A DNA stretch of 36,482 nucleotides from JBOGJG01 sp050747825. GTDB taxonomy: Bacteria > Acidobacteriota > UBA6911 > RPQK01 > JBOGJG01. The translations under genes were made by a program, and so were the position numbers. This document shows positions 25,379-32,790 of this stretch, piece after piece (positions within the stretch are counted from its first letter, which is position 1; every line of letters begins with the position of its first letter). The notes under the pieces were generated by a model that saw only the letters and a program-made list of their open reading frames with translations, was not told where the DNA came from and made no database searches. The stretch lies in the NCBI GenBank assembly GCA_050747825.1, contig JBOGJG010000038.1, positions 1-36,482 of the forward strand, given 5' to 3'.

Positions 25379-27952
25379 CTAAAAGACCCGGCCGAAGAAG
25401 ATCGCGTTCAGGAACAGCCCGTTCGTGCCATACCAGAAAGTGCGGAAGTTGGGGTTATCGGCGAAGAGTACAACCCGGCCCTCCCCGACTTCTCGAGCGA
25501 TGATGGCGGCTGTACCCTTCAGGTCTTGAAGTTTTTCCCTGGAAATGTAGCCGCTGAGCAGAGGATCGTCGGTATAGCGCGCGACAGTGGCGCCGGCTGT
25601 CTTGGATATCTCAAAAAAGTTGGTGTGGTCCCGAAAGAAAGCCACGTGCGAATCATAGCCGTAGGCAATCGGATGCGTGGCGTCCACTTTTGCCTGGAAA
25701 ATAGCGCCCGCGATCTCCTGCTCGTCATTCGTCCTGGCCACATCCTCGTAAGGCAGGTCGGGAGCAGGCTCGAATTCACTTTTCTTGAGCTGTTCCGCTA
25801 CGATTTCCTTTTCGGCCACCCACTTAGCTCCGCCGTGAATGGCGATCAGCAGTCCACCGGAGTGAACCCAGCTTTTCAATTTTTCGATCTGCTGCTCTTT
25901 GAGGGCGTCGTAGGAGCCGCTCACCAGGACGAGTGTGTTGTAGCGGCTCAGGTCGGCAGAGCCGAAGTCTTCAAGATTGAGGAGGGAAATCGGGATACCC
26001 ATCCGCTCGTTGAGCAAAAACCAGGTCTCTCCGACCTGATAGGCGCTGGTCCCGCTCCCCGACAGCAGCGCGATGCAGGGTTTTTCCAGGTTCAGCGAAG
26101 ATGGACCTCCTAGTTCCGGCCCTGCTGGTGTATATCCGCTGCTTACCGCGCTCACAATCACCCCGTCCTCTCGGACCAGGCGGCCAATTGTCTCGTGCAC
26201 CGCCTGGGCGGAGACGCCCTGCTGATTTACAGGAATGATAATCGTCCCTTTTTTGAAGCTCCTCCGCTGATTACCAACCGAAGCTTCAAGGGGACGCGTC
26301 AGCAGCCGCGGGTAAATTCCCGCGTCCAGCAGCCGATAAAGCGCCCGCGGGGCGTAATAGCGGCCCCAATCCATCAGGTAAGCGTAAGTGGACTCATTGG
26401 CATTACCCTCTAACCGTCCTTCAGATTCGGCAGTGACATCGATTGCCTCTCCGACAAAGGCTCCACTCTCGCGGCGCAGTTCGGCCGACTCCACTCCGAA
26501 GGCCAGGGGGAGAGTCCAGGTGGAAATGTCATAAAAAATGGAATCTTCAAACTCAGTGACCCGTTCCATCATGGCGGTGATAAGACGCGTCTGGAGCTGG
26601 TCCAGGGGAATGATACAGCTCGCGCCGGGTTCGTACCTGCGGCCGTCGATCTTGACAGGCTGTCTCAGCTCATGAACGCGGATGCGGTGCCGCTGAAGAG
26701 TTTCCAGCAGGGCCAGAGCGCGTGTTCGATCTCCACTGAGACTGAGGACGTAAGCCTTGACGGGATTGTCTCTAGCCACCTGTTCAGCTTCCCGGTAGAA
26801 ATCGCGTTGATTGCGCAGGAACTTCTCACGGAGGCTGACCGCAGCCTCAAGCGACGACAAAGACGTGGTGAACTGATTGGCGATGGTGAAGTCGTAATGC
26901 AGAATGCCGGGTGGGACCTCCTCCTGCAGTGAACGGGAGGAGGCCTGCTCAAACAAAATCCCGAGTGAGCCGTTGATGTCCGGGTATGTGGACCCCTTGC
27001 CATAGTAAAAGTCGTCGTATGTCTCCTGGGAATAATAGAGCGACCCACGACGGTCCAGCGCCCGGGCGTGGAATTCCGCGATCTCCGCTGTCAGGTCTGA
27101 GACCCTCTGGGGCGTATTAGGATTGATTCGAGCGGGAACACCGGGCTGAAAGAAATAGGTGCTGGTACTGCCCATTTCGTGGAAATCAGTCATGAAGTGG
27201 GGGCGCCAGTGATGGAAAAGCTCGACGCGGCCGCGAGATTCTTTGAGCTGAGCAGGCAGCCAGTCACGGTTCTGATCAAACCAGTAGTGGTTGGTCCTGC
27301 CCTGGGGCCAGGGCTCAGTGTGCTCGCGGTCCTGCGGATCGCTGGTGGGTACGCGGCCGCGATTGCCGTTGACCCAGTTGACAAAACGGCTGCGCCCGTC
27401 CGGGTTCAGGTTGGGATCAATGATGATGACCGCATTTTGAAGAACTTCTTCCACAGCAGCGCCCTGACCGGCGGCCAGGTGGTACAGCAAAAGCAAGGCG
27501 GCCTCGGTACCGCTGGCTTCATTGCCGTGAATGCTGTATCCCATGGTGATGATCACCGGCATGGCCGCCAACTCGGAGTCGCTGACTTGGTGAGGCTGAT
27601 CGGAGAGGCGAAGATTGGACTGTCGAATTTCCTCCAGACGGGATTGGTTTTCAGGCGACGTCACGATGGCGTGGATCAGAGGACGCCCTTCATAGGTGGC
27701 GCCGTGCTCGCGGACGATCACCCGTTCGGAAGCTGCGTCTACGGCCCTGTAGTAATCCACGACCTGATGAGACCGGGTATGGCGGGAGCCGATCCGATGG
27801 CCGATCGTCCGCTCGGGCGAAGGGACCGAGTCGGCATAGCTCACCCCTTGCACGTCGTAATCCACGGTAAAAGGAATCTTCCCGGCTTCCGCAAGTACGA
27901 GTGCTGAAAGGAACAGTAAAACGGTGACCACAGAGTACTGGATGCGCTTCAT
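25379..27952 (-). CDS. Exported M14-family zinc carboxypeptidase
   Basis: An 857-residue secreted metallopeptidase. A signal peptide (about 1-23) is followed by a peptidase M14 domain with the zinc triad His142 and Glu145 (HGNEAS) and His258 (DFHEMG), and the catalytic Glu335 (ILFEQAS). A long C-terminal part (about 400-857) has alternating alpha/beta segments resembling a glutamine-amidotransferase-like fold with LVSGSYDALKEQ, as in other large bacterial M14 proteins. It would trim amino acids from peptides outside the cytoplasm. The 136 bases before the LVIVD gene carry only a weak hairpin; nothing else is seen there. Confidence 0.92.
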   Translation of the reverse strand: MKRIQYSVVTVLLFLSALVLAEAGKIPFTVDYDVQGVSYADSVPSPERTIGHRIGSRHTRSHQVVDYYRAVDAASERVIVREHGATYEGRPLIHAIVTSPENQSRLEEIRQSNLRLSDQPHQVSDSELAAMPVIITMGYSIHGNEASGTEAALLLLYHLAAGQGAAVEEVLQNAVIIIDPNLNPDGRSRFVNWVNGNRGRVPTSDPQDREHTEPWPQGRTNHYWFDQNRDWLPAQLKESRGRVELFHHWRPHFMTDFHEMGSTSTYFFQPGVPARINPNTPQRVSDLTAEIAEFHARALDRRGSLYYSQETYDDFYYGKGSTYPDINGSLGILFEQASSRSLQEEVPPGILHYDFTIANQFTTSLSSLEAAVSLREKFLRNQRDFYREAEQVARDNPVKAYVLSLSGDRTRALALLETLQRHRIRVHELRQPVKIDGRRYEPGASCIIPLDQLQTRLITAMMERVTEFEDSIFYDISTWTLPLAFGVESAELRRESGAFVGEAIDVTAESEGRLEGNANESTYAYLMDWGRYYAPRALYRLLDAGIYPRLLTRPLEASVGNQRRSFKKGTIIIPVNQQGVSAQAVHETIGRLVREDGVIVSAVSSGYTPAGPELGGPSSLNLEKPCIALLSGSGTSAYQVGETWFLLNERMGIPISLLNLEDFGSADLSRYNTLVLVSGSYDALKEQQIEKLKSWVHSGGLLIAIHGGAKWVAEKEIVAEQLKKSEFEPAPDLPYEDVARTNDEQEIAGAIFQAKVDATHPIAYGYDSHVAFFRDHTNFFEISKTAGATVARYTDDPLLSGYISREKLQDLKGTAAIIAREVGEGRVVLFADNPNFRTFWYGTNGLFLNAIFFGRVF

Positions 27953-27976
27953 TAGCTCGGCATTATACCAGCGTCC

Positions 27977-28006
27977 GTGTCAGGTGGCCGGTCGGCGAGA
28001 TATAAT
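27977..28006 (+). promoter_or_regulatory. Candidate promoter with perfect -10 box
   Basis: GTGTCA (27977-27982) lies 18 bases before a perfect TATAAT (28001-28006) in the divergent gap after the M14 gene. The predicted transcript would start near 28013 and read the small gene at 28047. The -35 matches the consensus at 4 of 6 positions. Confidence 0.4.
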
Positions 28007-28046
28007 GCTGTGGATGAGATCTGTCGTTAGGGAACAGAAGATCGAG

Positions 28047-28172
28047 ATGGAGAAGAGGAGCCTCCGTCTGCTGAGACCGGAGGAGCGACTTCGCCTCACC
28101 TTGGAGCTTTCCGACTTTTCTTTGGCGCTGCGAGAGGCCGGGACCAGGGAGCAAAATTGCCAGGACATTTGA
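28047..28172 (+). CDS. Small protein, possible partner of the nucleotidyltransferase remnant
   Basis: A 41-residue frame (MEKRSLRLLRPEERLRLTLE, ending in ALREAGTREQ). An in-frame ATG at 28005 is also available but overlaps the candidate -10 box. The charged amphipathic style, RPEERLRLTLELSDF, resembles small proteins encoded next to AbiEii-type nucleotidyltransferases, but this identification is weak. The next frame begins at its 3' end (+1). Confidence 0.4.
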   Translation: MEKRSLRLLRPEERLRLTLELSDFSLALREAGTREQNCQDI

Positions 28173-28374
28173 AAACGCACTTGAGCGGCTGCAAGCCTTA
28201 GTCGAGGAATTTAACGCAGGTGAGCGGGAGCCGCTCAAATATGCTCTCATTGGAGCTATGGCACTAGGGACAGGGAGGCCAGCGCCGCCGCCGCCGGACC
28301 TGTTAGACTCAGAAGAAAGACAAGCGACGGCACAGTCAAGAGTGCACACAAACCCGGCAGGGTCACCTTCGTGA
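28153..28374 (+). pseudogene. Truncated nucleotidyltransferase-like (AbiEii-type) fragment
   Basis: An open frame of about 73 codons without a clear ATG. It reads ENALERLQALVEEFN, then LKYALIGAMALGTGRPAP, close to the YALIGGLALxxxGRPRATKD start of MNT/AbiEii-type nucleotidyltransferases. After that point the frame switches to a low-complexity proline stretch and ends at 28374, so the metal-binding Asp residues that would follow are missing. I read it as a broken toxin-like gene. The homology rests on one short segment. Confidence 0.4.
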
Positions 28375-28391
28375 AAGACGAAAGGCTTTTT
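28366..28391 (+). terminator. Candidate factor-independent terminator
   Basis: CCTTCGT (28366-28372) pairs with ACGAAAGG (28378-28385) with one bulged base across a five-base loop, followed by CTTTTT ending at 28391. It lies at the end of the nucleotidyltransferase fragment and before the PQQ-like gene. Confidence 0.4.
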
Positions 28392-28462
28392 ATGATTTGT
28401 TCTCCTCGAAGATTAATTTCAGCTTATGATAAATGCTGATCTGATTTAAGGAGGTCTCCAGG

Positions 28463-29761
28463 ATGCAATCTCATACATGTCGCCGCTGGATTACTCTTAC
28501 AGGCATCTTCCTGGTCGCTCTTGTGGCTGGCGTCGGCGCCCAGTCGGGGCGGTCGGGGAGCGGCATGGAGTGGCCGCAGTGGGGCGGGCCGAATCGCAAT
28601 TTCGTGTCGGACTCCAAGGGAATCCCCTCGAGTTGGCCTTCATCCGGGCCCCGGAGACTTTGGAGCCGATCGCTGGGTGAAGGACACTCGTCCATCATTG
28701 TGGACGGGGGACGCCTTTACACCATGTACCGCCCGCTGGGCCTGCTGTCCATGATCCGTCGCAGTCAGGAGGAAGTAATCGTAGCCATCGATGCCGCCAC
28801 CGGCGAGACGATTTGGGAGCACCGCTACCCGGCGTCTACCGCCGGGCTTGATTTTCAGCATGGCGCCGGTCCACATTCAACGCCGCTTCTGATCGGAGAC
28901 CGCCTGTACGCGACAAGCTCGCGTAAGGAGCTCTTTGCGCTCGATAAGAACACCGGCCGGCGTCTCTGGCATCACGATTTCGCTAAAGAATACGGCGCCG
29001 GCGTCTCGGGACGTGGTTATACATGCAGTCCGCTCGCTTACAAGAACACCATCATCGTGACCGTCGGCGGTCCCGGGCAGGCGGTCATGGCCTTCAATCA
29101 GCAGACCGGTGCCCTGGTATGGAAGAATCAGTCCTTTGATCCCGCTCCCGCTTCCCCCATCATCATCAATGTGGATGGGCAGGAGCAACTCGTCCTATTC
29201 GCTGCCGCCCAGGTGGTCGGCCTGGACCCCAATAGCGGCGCTCTGCTCTGGAGACATCCGCATAAGACTGACTATGGACTGAACATCAGCACACCTGTAT
29301 GGGGAGCGGACAACCTGCTGTTCGTCTCCTCTGCCTATGGCAGCGGCTCGCGACTGCTCCACCTTTCCCGCAACAACGGTGAAGCGGCGGTTGAAGAGCG
29401 CTGGTTCCAAAATCGCATGCGGGTGCACATCGGGACCGTCATCCGTCTGGGTAATTTCGCTGTCGGATCGAGCGGCGACTTCGGCCCCTGTCCGATGGTT
29501 GCGATCGATCTGGAAACGGGGAGGATTCTATGGCAGGACCGCAGCTTCGCCCGGTCATCACTACTCTATGCAGACGGAAAGCTGATCATCCTGGACGAGG
29601 ACGGTACCCTCGGGCTCGCCACCGTCTCGCGCGAGGGAATGCGTGTGCTGGCGCGAGCCGAGATCCTCGAAAATAAAGCCTGGACGGTGCCCACCCTGGT
29701 CGGCACGCGTGTGTACGTTCGCGACAGGGAGACGATGGCAGCCTACGACCTGGGAGGCTAA
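28463..29761 (+). CDS. Secreted PQQ-like beta-propeller protein
   Basis: A 432-residue exported protein. It has a signal peptide (about 1-26, ending VGA-QS), then WPQWGGPNRN, a start common to the PQQ-like repeat proteins of Acidobacteriota and Planctomycetes. Repeated blades carry Ala-x-Asp-x-x-Thr-Gly-x-x-x-Trp motifs (DAATGETIWEH, DKNTGRRLWHH, NQQTGALVWKN, DPNSGALLWRH, DLETGRILWQD), so an eight-bladed fold is likely. No dehydrogenase active-site set is seen, so a binding or scaffold role is more likely than a quinoprotein enzyme. AAGGAGG lies seven bases before the ATG. Its stop is 18 bases from the cytochrome-like remnant on the opposite strand. Confidence 0.88.
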   Translation: MQSHTCRRWITLTGIFLVALVAGVGAQSGRSGSGMEWPQWGGPNRNFVSDSKGIPSSWPSSGPRRLWSRSLGEGHSSIIVDGGRLYTMYRPLGLLSMIRRSQEEVIVAIDAATGETIWEHRYPASTAGLDFQHGAGPHSTPLLIGDRLYATSSRKELFALDKNTGRRLWHHDFAKEYGAGVSGRGYTCSPLAYKNTIIVTVGGPGQAVMAFNQQTGALVWKNQSFDPAPASPIIINVDGQEQLVLFAAAQVVGLDPNSGALLWRHPHKTDYGLNISTPVWGADNLLFVSSAYGSGSRLLHLSRNNGEAAVEERWFQNRMRVHIGTVIRLGNFAVGSSGDFGPCPMVAIDLETGRILWQDRSFARSSLLYADGKLIILDEDGTLGLATVSREGMRVLARAEILENKAWTVPTLVGTRVYVRDRETMAAYDLGG

Positions 29762-29779
29762 TGCGCCCTGGGCGCTCCT

Positions 29780-30010
29780 TTACAGTCGCGGCTCTGTGGA
29801 GTTGCCTTGCGCCGGACTTATCCGAGCCGCGAAGGGGAGTCCGCTTCGGACAATGGCGCCGATTGCCCCCATGTTCGCCCCCGTGGATTCCATCACTCGC
29901 TGTCGATATTGTATGAAGGCCTGCTCATCCTGTGCCGCACTAACCAGCATCAGCGCCGTCAAGGCGTACAAAGAAATGGCCGGTTTCAAGATTTTTCCCC
30001 GAATCCGCAT
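29780..30010 (-). pseudogene. Truncated cytochrome c'-like gene
   Basis: A 76-codon frame starting at the ATG at 30010, with a strong GGGAGGAA (30015-30022). It has a signal peptide (MRIRGKILKPAISLYALTAL) and then EQAFIQYRQRVMESTGANMGAIGAIVRSGLPFA, split here as QYRQRVMESTGANMG and AIGAIVRSGLPFA. This matches the first helix of cytochrome c'/c556. The rest, including the C-x-x-C-H haem motif, is absent and the frame ends 18 bases from the PQQ-like gene end. It is therefore a 3'-deleted remnant. Confidence 0.65.
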
Positions 30011-30083
30011 TCTCTTCCTCCCGTGAATTCCGCTGCTTGAATGACGCATGCCGCAGATGAATGTTTCCTTGGTATTATCGATC

Positions 30084-32153
30084 TTAGTCTTTCCAAGCGG
30101 GCAGGCTGATCATAGCCCGGTAGTTCGATTCGTTGTAGTGGCCGTTTCGTACCGGCGCGTAAATCTTATCTCCACTGAACGGCTGATCCTGAGTGTAAAT
30201 CCAGACTTCTTTCTGATCCCAGAGGATGATCTCGTCGCGGGAATCACCGGTCACGTCAGTCACGTAGGCAGCCAGGTCGGGATGCCCGTCATCGGGGAAC
30301 ATCACCACACGGCGCAGTTGGCCGTCGATCAGGCCGCCTTCGCGAATATTCCCGGAAAGGAAGGCGAATTCCTGACCGTCGCCACGCCAGTTGACGGGCA
30401 GCAGTGGACTGCCCGTATGGATCGGCTCTTCCTGGGCCAGGACCTTTCCGTCGATGTCGAACAAGGTCACGATGCCCGGGTTGCGCCAGAAGTTCACCGT
30501 CATGATTTCCAGCCCCGGAAGGTCGAGACGGAATTGGCCGACAGTCATGTTTTGGGTGTGACCGACCCTCACCTGGTTGATGAAATTGCCGTCGCGGTCA
30601 AGGACGATAAAGCCCTCGTCGCTTCCCGTGGCATAGACGCGCGGAGGTGCATCGGGGTTGTCGCTGAAATTGCCCATGGCGATGGCGTCAGCGTGTCCGG
30701 CGCCTTGCGTCAGGTCCTTGTCCCGGGACCAGAGCACACGGCCGTCATTGTCCCACAGCGCGTAGCCGATCAGGATCTCATCGTGCCCATCGCCGTCGGC
30801 ATCGAAAGGATAGGGGAAGTGCCCGGTCATGCCTTCTCCCTTCCAGAGGAGCTCCAGTTGATTGTCAAAGACCCAGAAGTTCTGATAGCGATCCTTGATC
30901 AGAATATCCCGGCGGCCTCCCTTTCCCGAGACATTGACCAGGGCCAGCGAGTCGCCGTTGTTCAGCTCGTAGGGCCGTTCGCGCAGCGTTTCCGCCATCG
31001 GCGGCATCCAGGCCCAGCGCTCGACTTTGCCCGTCCTGCCATCCAGGATCTGCAGCTTAAAATCCTTGATCAGGACCACTTCGCTCTGTCCATCTCCCTC
31101 CAGGTCCTGAATTTGAAAGGGCGTGTCGTTAGTAAGCAGCCCGTTGCGCGGGTCGGGACGGCCCACCTGCCAGAGGACCTTGCCGTTAAAGTCAATGGCG
31201 GTCAGGCAACTGATGTGATCGAAAGCGTCGCCGCGCACCCTGGGAATGTTTTGGCCGATCAGCATATCGAGGTTGCCGTCTCCGTCCAGGTCGCCGAAAC
31301 GGACGTTGCGCCCGGCGCCGAACTCCGGAGTCGAAAATTTCTTCCACAGCCTGGGCTGAGGATTGTGGGCGCGCAATGCGGACAGTTCTTGCTCGCGCCG
31401 TGAGACCCGCTCTTCGATTTTCCCCTTGGTGTCCTCTGAAACATTGACCACAAAGTTCTGAAATCGAGCGGGGATGTTGGCGGTGACGCCGGCCTTCCCT
31501 TTGAGGAGCTCCGTGTCCTCAGCCTCAAGAACGAGTTTATCGTCAATATAAGCCCGGATTGCCGAGCCCTCATTCTCCACTTTCAGAGTGAGATAGCTTT
31601 TCGTGTCATAGCTAAACTCGGCCGTGGCCAGTTCCCGCCACTCCGCCACATTGATGGTCTTCTCCAGAGGCAGGCGCACGGTTAAAAAGGCCTGGTTTCC
31701 TTTCCTGAGGCCAAACAAGTAGTAATGGCGGTTGGTGTGATAGCGGAAGACGACTCCGGCCATATCCGCAAAGGAGAGCGGCTTGACCCGGACCTGGACG
31801 GTGTAGTCGTTCCATTCCGGGTCTCCGGTGATGAAGGTCGGATTCATGATCCTCGAAAGGCCGTTGACCAGGTGCTGCTCGAGATAAGGCGTTCCGTCCT
31901 CATCCCCAACCACCCAGGCATCCACCTGGACGATGGCGTTGGCCCAGGGGTCCTGCGGAACGCCGCGGTGGGGAAGATAATGGTATTCCTGAATAGCCGC
32001 ATTCAACTGTCCGATGGGATAACTCAGCCAGCCGGGCGGAAAGTGGGAGAAGTCGTCGCGAAACAACTCGGCGCTGTTCAGGCCCGGCATTCCAATCAGG
32101 GAAACCATTGCCGTCATCAGAGAACAAAGAATTCTGCAGACAAAATTTTTCAT
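30084..32153 (-). CDS. Exported FG-GAP/VCBS-repeat protein with N-terminal concanavalin-like domain
   Basis: A 689-residue secreted protein. It has a signal peptide (about 1-28), then a jelly-roll-like domain (about 29-245) starting FRDDFSHFPPGWLSYP, which resembles DUF1080/3-keto-disaccharide hydrolase-type domains. The remainder is a propeller of FG-GAP/VCBS repeats with calcium-type loops such as DLDGDGNLDMLIG, DADGDGHDEILIG and DVTGDSRDEIILW. The end, NGHYNESNYRAMISLPAW, recalls PL11 rhamnogalacturonan lyases, but I cannot assign catalysis. The start is six bases after the toxin stop with a weak ribosome-binding site (GAGCTGAG), so it may be translated with the toxin-antitoxin pair. Confidence 0.8.
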   Translation of the reverse strand: MKNFVCRILCSLMTAMVSLIGMPGLNSAELFRDDFSHFPPGWLSYPIGQLNAAIQEYHYLPHRGVPQDPWANAIVQVDAWVVGDEDGTPYLEQHLVNGLSRIMNPTFITGDPEWNDYTVQVRVKPLSFADMAGVVFRYHTNRHYYLFGLRKGNQAFLTVRLPLEKTINVAEWRELATAEFSYDTKSYLTLKVENEGSAIRAYIDDKLVLEAEDTELLKGKAGVTANIPARFQNFVVNVSEDTKGKIEERVSRREQELSALRAHNPQPRLWKKFSTPEFGAGRNVRFGDLDGDGNLDMLIGQNIPRVRGDAFDHISCLTAIDFNGKVLWQVGRPDPRNGLLTNDTPFQIQDLEGDGQSEVVLIKDFKLQILDGRTGKVERWAWMPPMAETLRERPYELNNGDSLALVNVSGKGGRRDILIKDRYQNFWVFDNQLELLWKGEGMTGHFPYPFDADGDGHDEILIGYALWDNDGRVLWSRDKDLTQGAGHADAIAMGNFSDNPDAPPRVYATGSDEGFIVLDRDGNFINQVRVGHTQNMTVGQFRLDLPGLEIMTVNFWRNPGIVTLFDIDGKVLAQEEPIHTGSPLLPVNWRGDGQEFAFLSGNIREGGLIDGQLRRVVMFPDDGHPDLAAYVTDVTGDSRDEIILWDQKEVWIYTQDQPFSGDKIYAPVRNGHYNESNYRAMISLPAWKD

Positions 32154-32159
32154 CTCAGC

Positions 32160-32540
32160 TCACGTCGAAAGGGTAGATACTTTGTAGTTTCGGAAGTTCC
32201 TGTCATGTGTCAGCAGCGTCAGGTCTTCCAGTCGAGCTTGGGCTACTAACATTCGATCAAAAGGATCATCGTGATGGCGAGGCAGGGCGCTGGCTGCAAC
32301 TGCATGGCGGGCTGTCACAGGCAACTCAAAGAAGTGATTTGCCTCGATTTGTCCCACTAAATCTGATTTCCCCAGTTCAATTCTGCCCAGATTGGCTTTT
32401 ATGGAAATCTCCCAGATACTGACGGCGCTTACGTGCACGATTGTTCTGGTATCGGTAATGATCGCCTTGGCTTCGGTTGAAAGTTTTGGCGCATCCATGA
32501 GCCACCACAAGAAAGCGTGACTATCCAGCAGAAGTTTCAA
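32160..32540 (-). CDS. vapC: PIN-domain toxin (VapC family)
   Basis: A 126-residue PIN-domain ribonuclease. The acidic residues are Asp6 (LLLDSHAF), Glu44 (SIWEISIK), Asp95 (HHDDPFDRML) and Asp113 (THDRNF), the complete active set that binds the metal ions. The DPFDRMLVAQA block is typical of the PIN_Sll0205-like group. Its ATG overlaps the antitoxin stop by four bases (ATGA), which fits translational coupling. It likely cleaves RNA, with the target unknown. Confidence 0.92.
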   Translation of the reverse strand: MKLLLDSHAFLWWLMDAPKLSTEAKAIITDTRTIVHVSAVSIWEISIKANLGRIELGKSDLVGQIEANHFFELPVTARHAVAASALPRHHDDPFDRMLVAQARLEDLTLLTHDRNFRNYKVSTLST

Positions 32541-32773
32541 TCGCGCTCTCCGCGCAAGGCCGAGGCCAGTTCTTGTGGAAGCGGCGCATCAAAATCGGCC
32601 CTGATTCGAATTTTCCCCTTAAGACGGCCGGGCCGGCGCTCTTGTGGGCCGAGTGGAACCAGTTTCGCGACCGGCTTGTCATTTTTCGCGATCACGACCT
32701 GCTCACCCCTGGCCACCCGGGCCAGAAGCCGGGAGAGTTGGGATTTGGCCTGATGGACATTGACTACCTTCAT
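32537..32773 (-). CDS. Phd/YefM-type antitoxin
   Basis: A 78-residue protein with the Phd/YefM fold signature: MKVVNVHQAKSQLSRLL, VARGEQVVIAKNDKPVAKLV and a basic proline-containing C-terminal tail that usually wraps around the toxin. Such antitoxins bind DNA upstream of their own operon. The start lies 13 bases after the stop of the phosphorylase-amidohydrolase ORF, and a palindrome occupies that gap. No strong Shine-Dalgarno is seen. Confidence 0.9.
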   Translation of the reverse strand: MKVVNVHQAKSQLSRLLARVARGEQVVIAKNDKPVAKLVPLGPQERRPGRLKGKIRIRADFDAPLPQELASALRGERD

Positions 32774-32775
32774 AA

Positions 32776-32790
32776 CTTAGCTAAGCTTAG
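32776..32790. promoter_or_regulatory. Palindromic candidate operator of the toxin-antitoxin pair
   Basis: CTTAGCTAAG (32776-32785) and CTAAGCTTAG (32781-32790) are overlapping perfect palindromes. They start three bases from the antitoxin start codon and overlap the stop codon of the upstream ORF. Autorepression by the antitoxin is a normal arrangement, but no binding evidence exists here. Confidence 0.4.

Noticed and set aside
30048..31403. A 451-codon plus-strand frame opposite the VCBS gene
   Set aside because: No recognisable motifs; a shadow of the FG-GAP coding strand.
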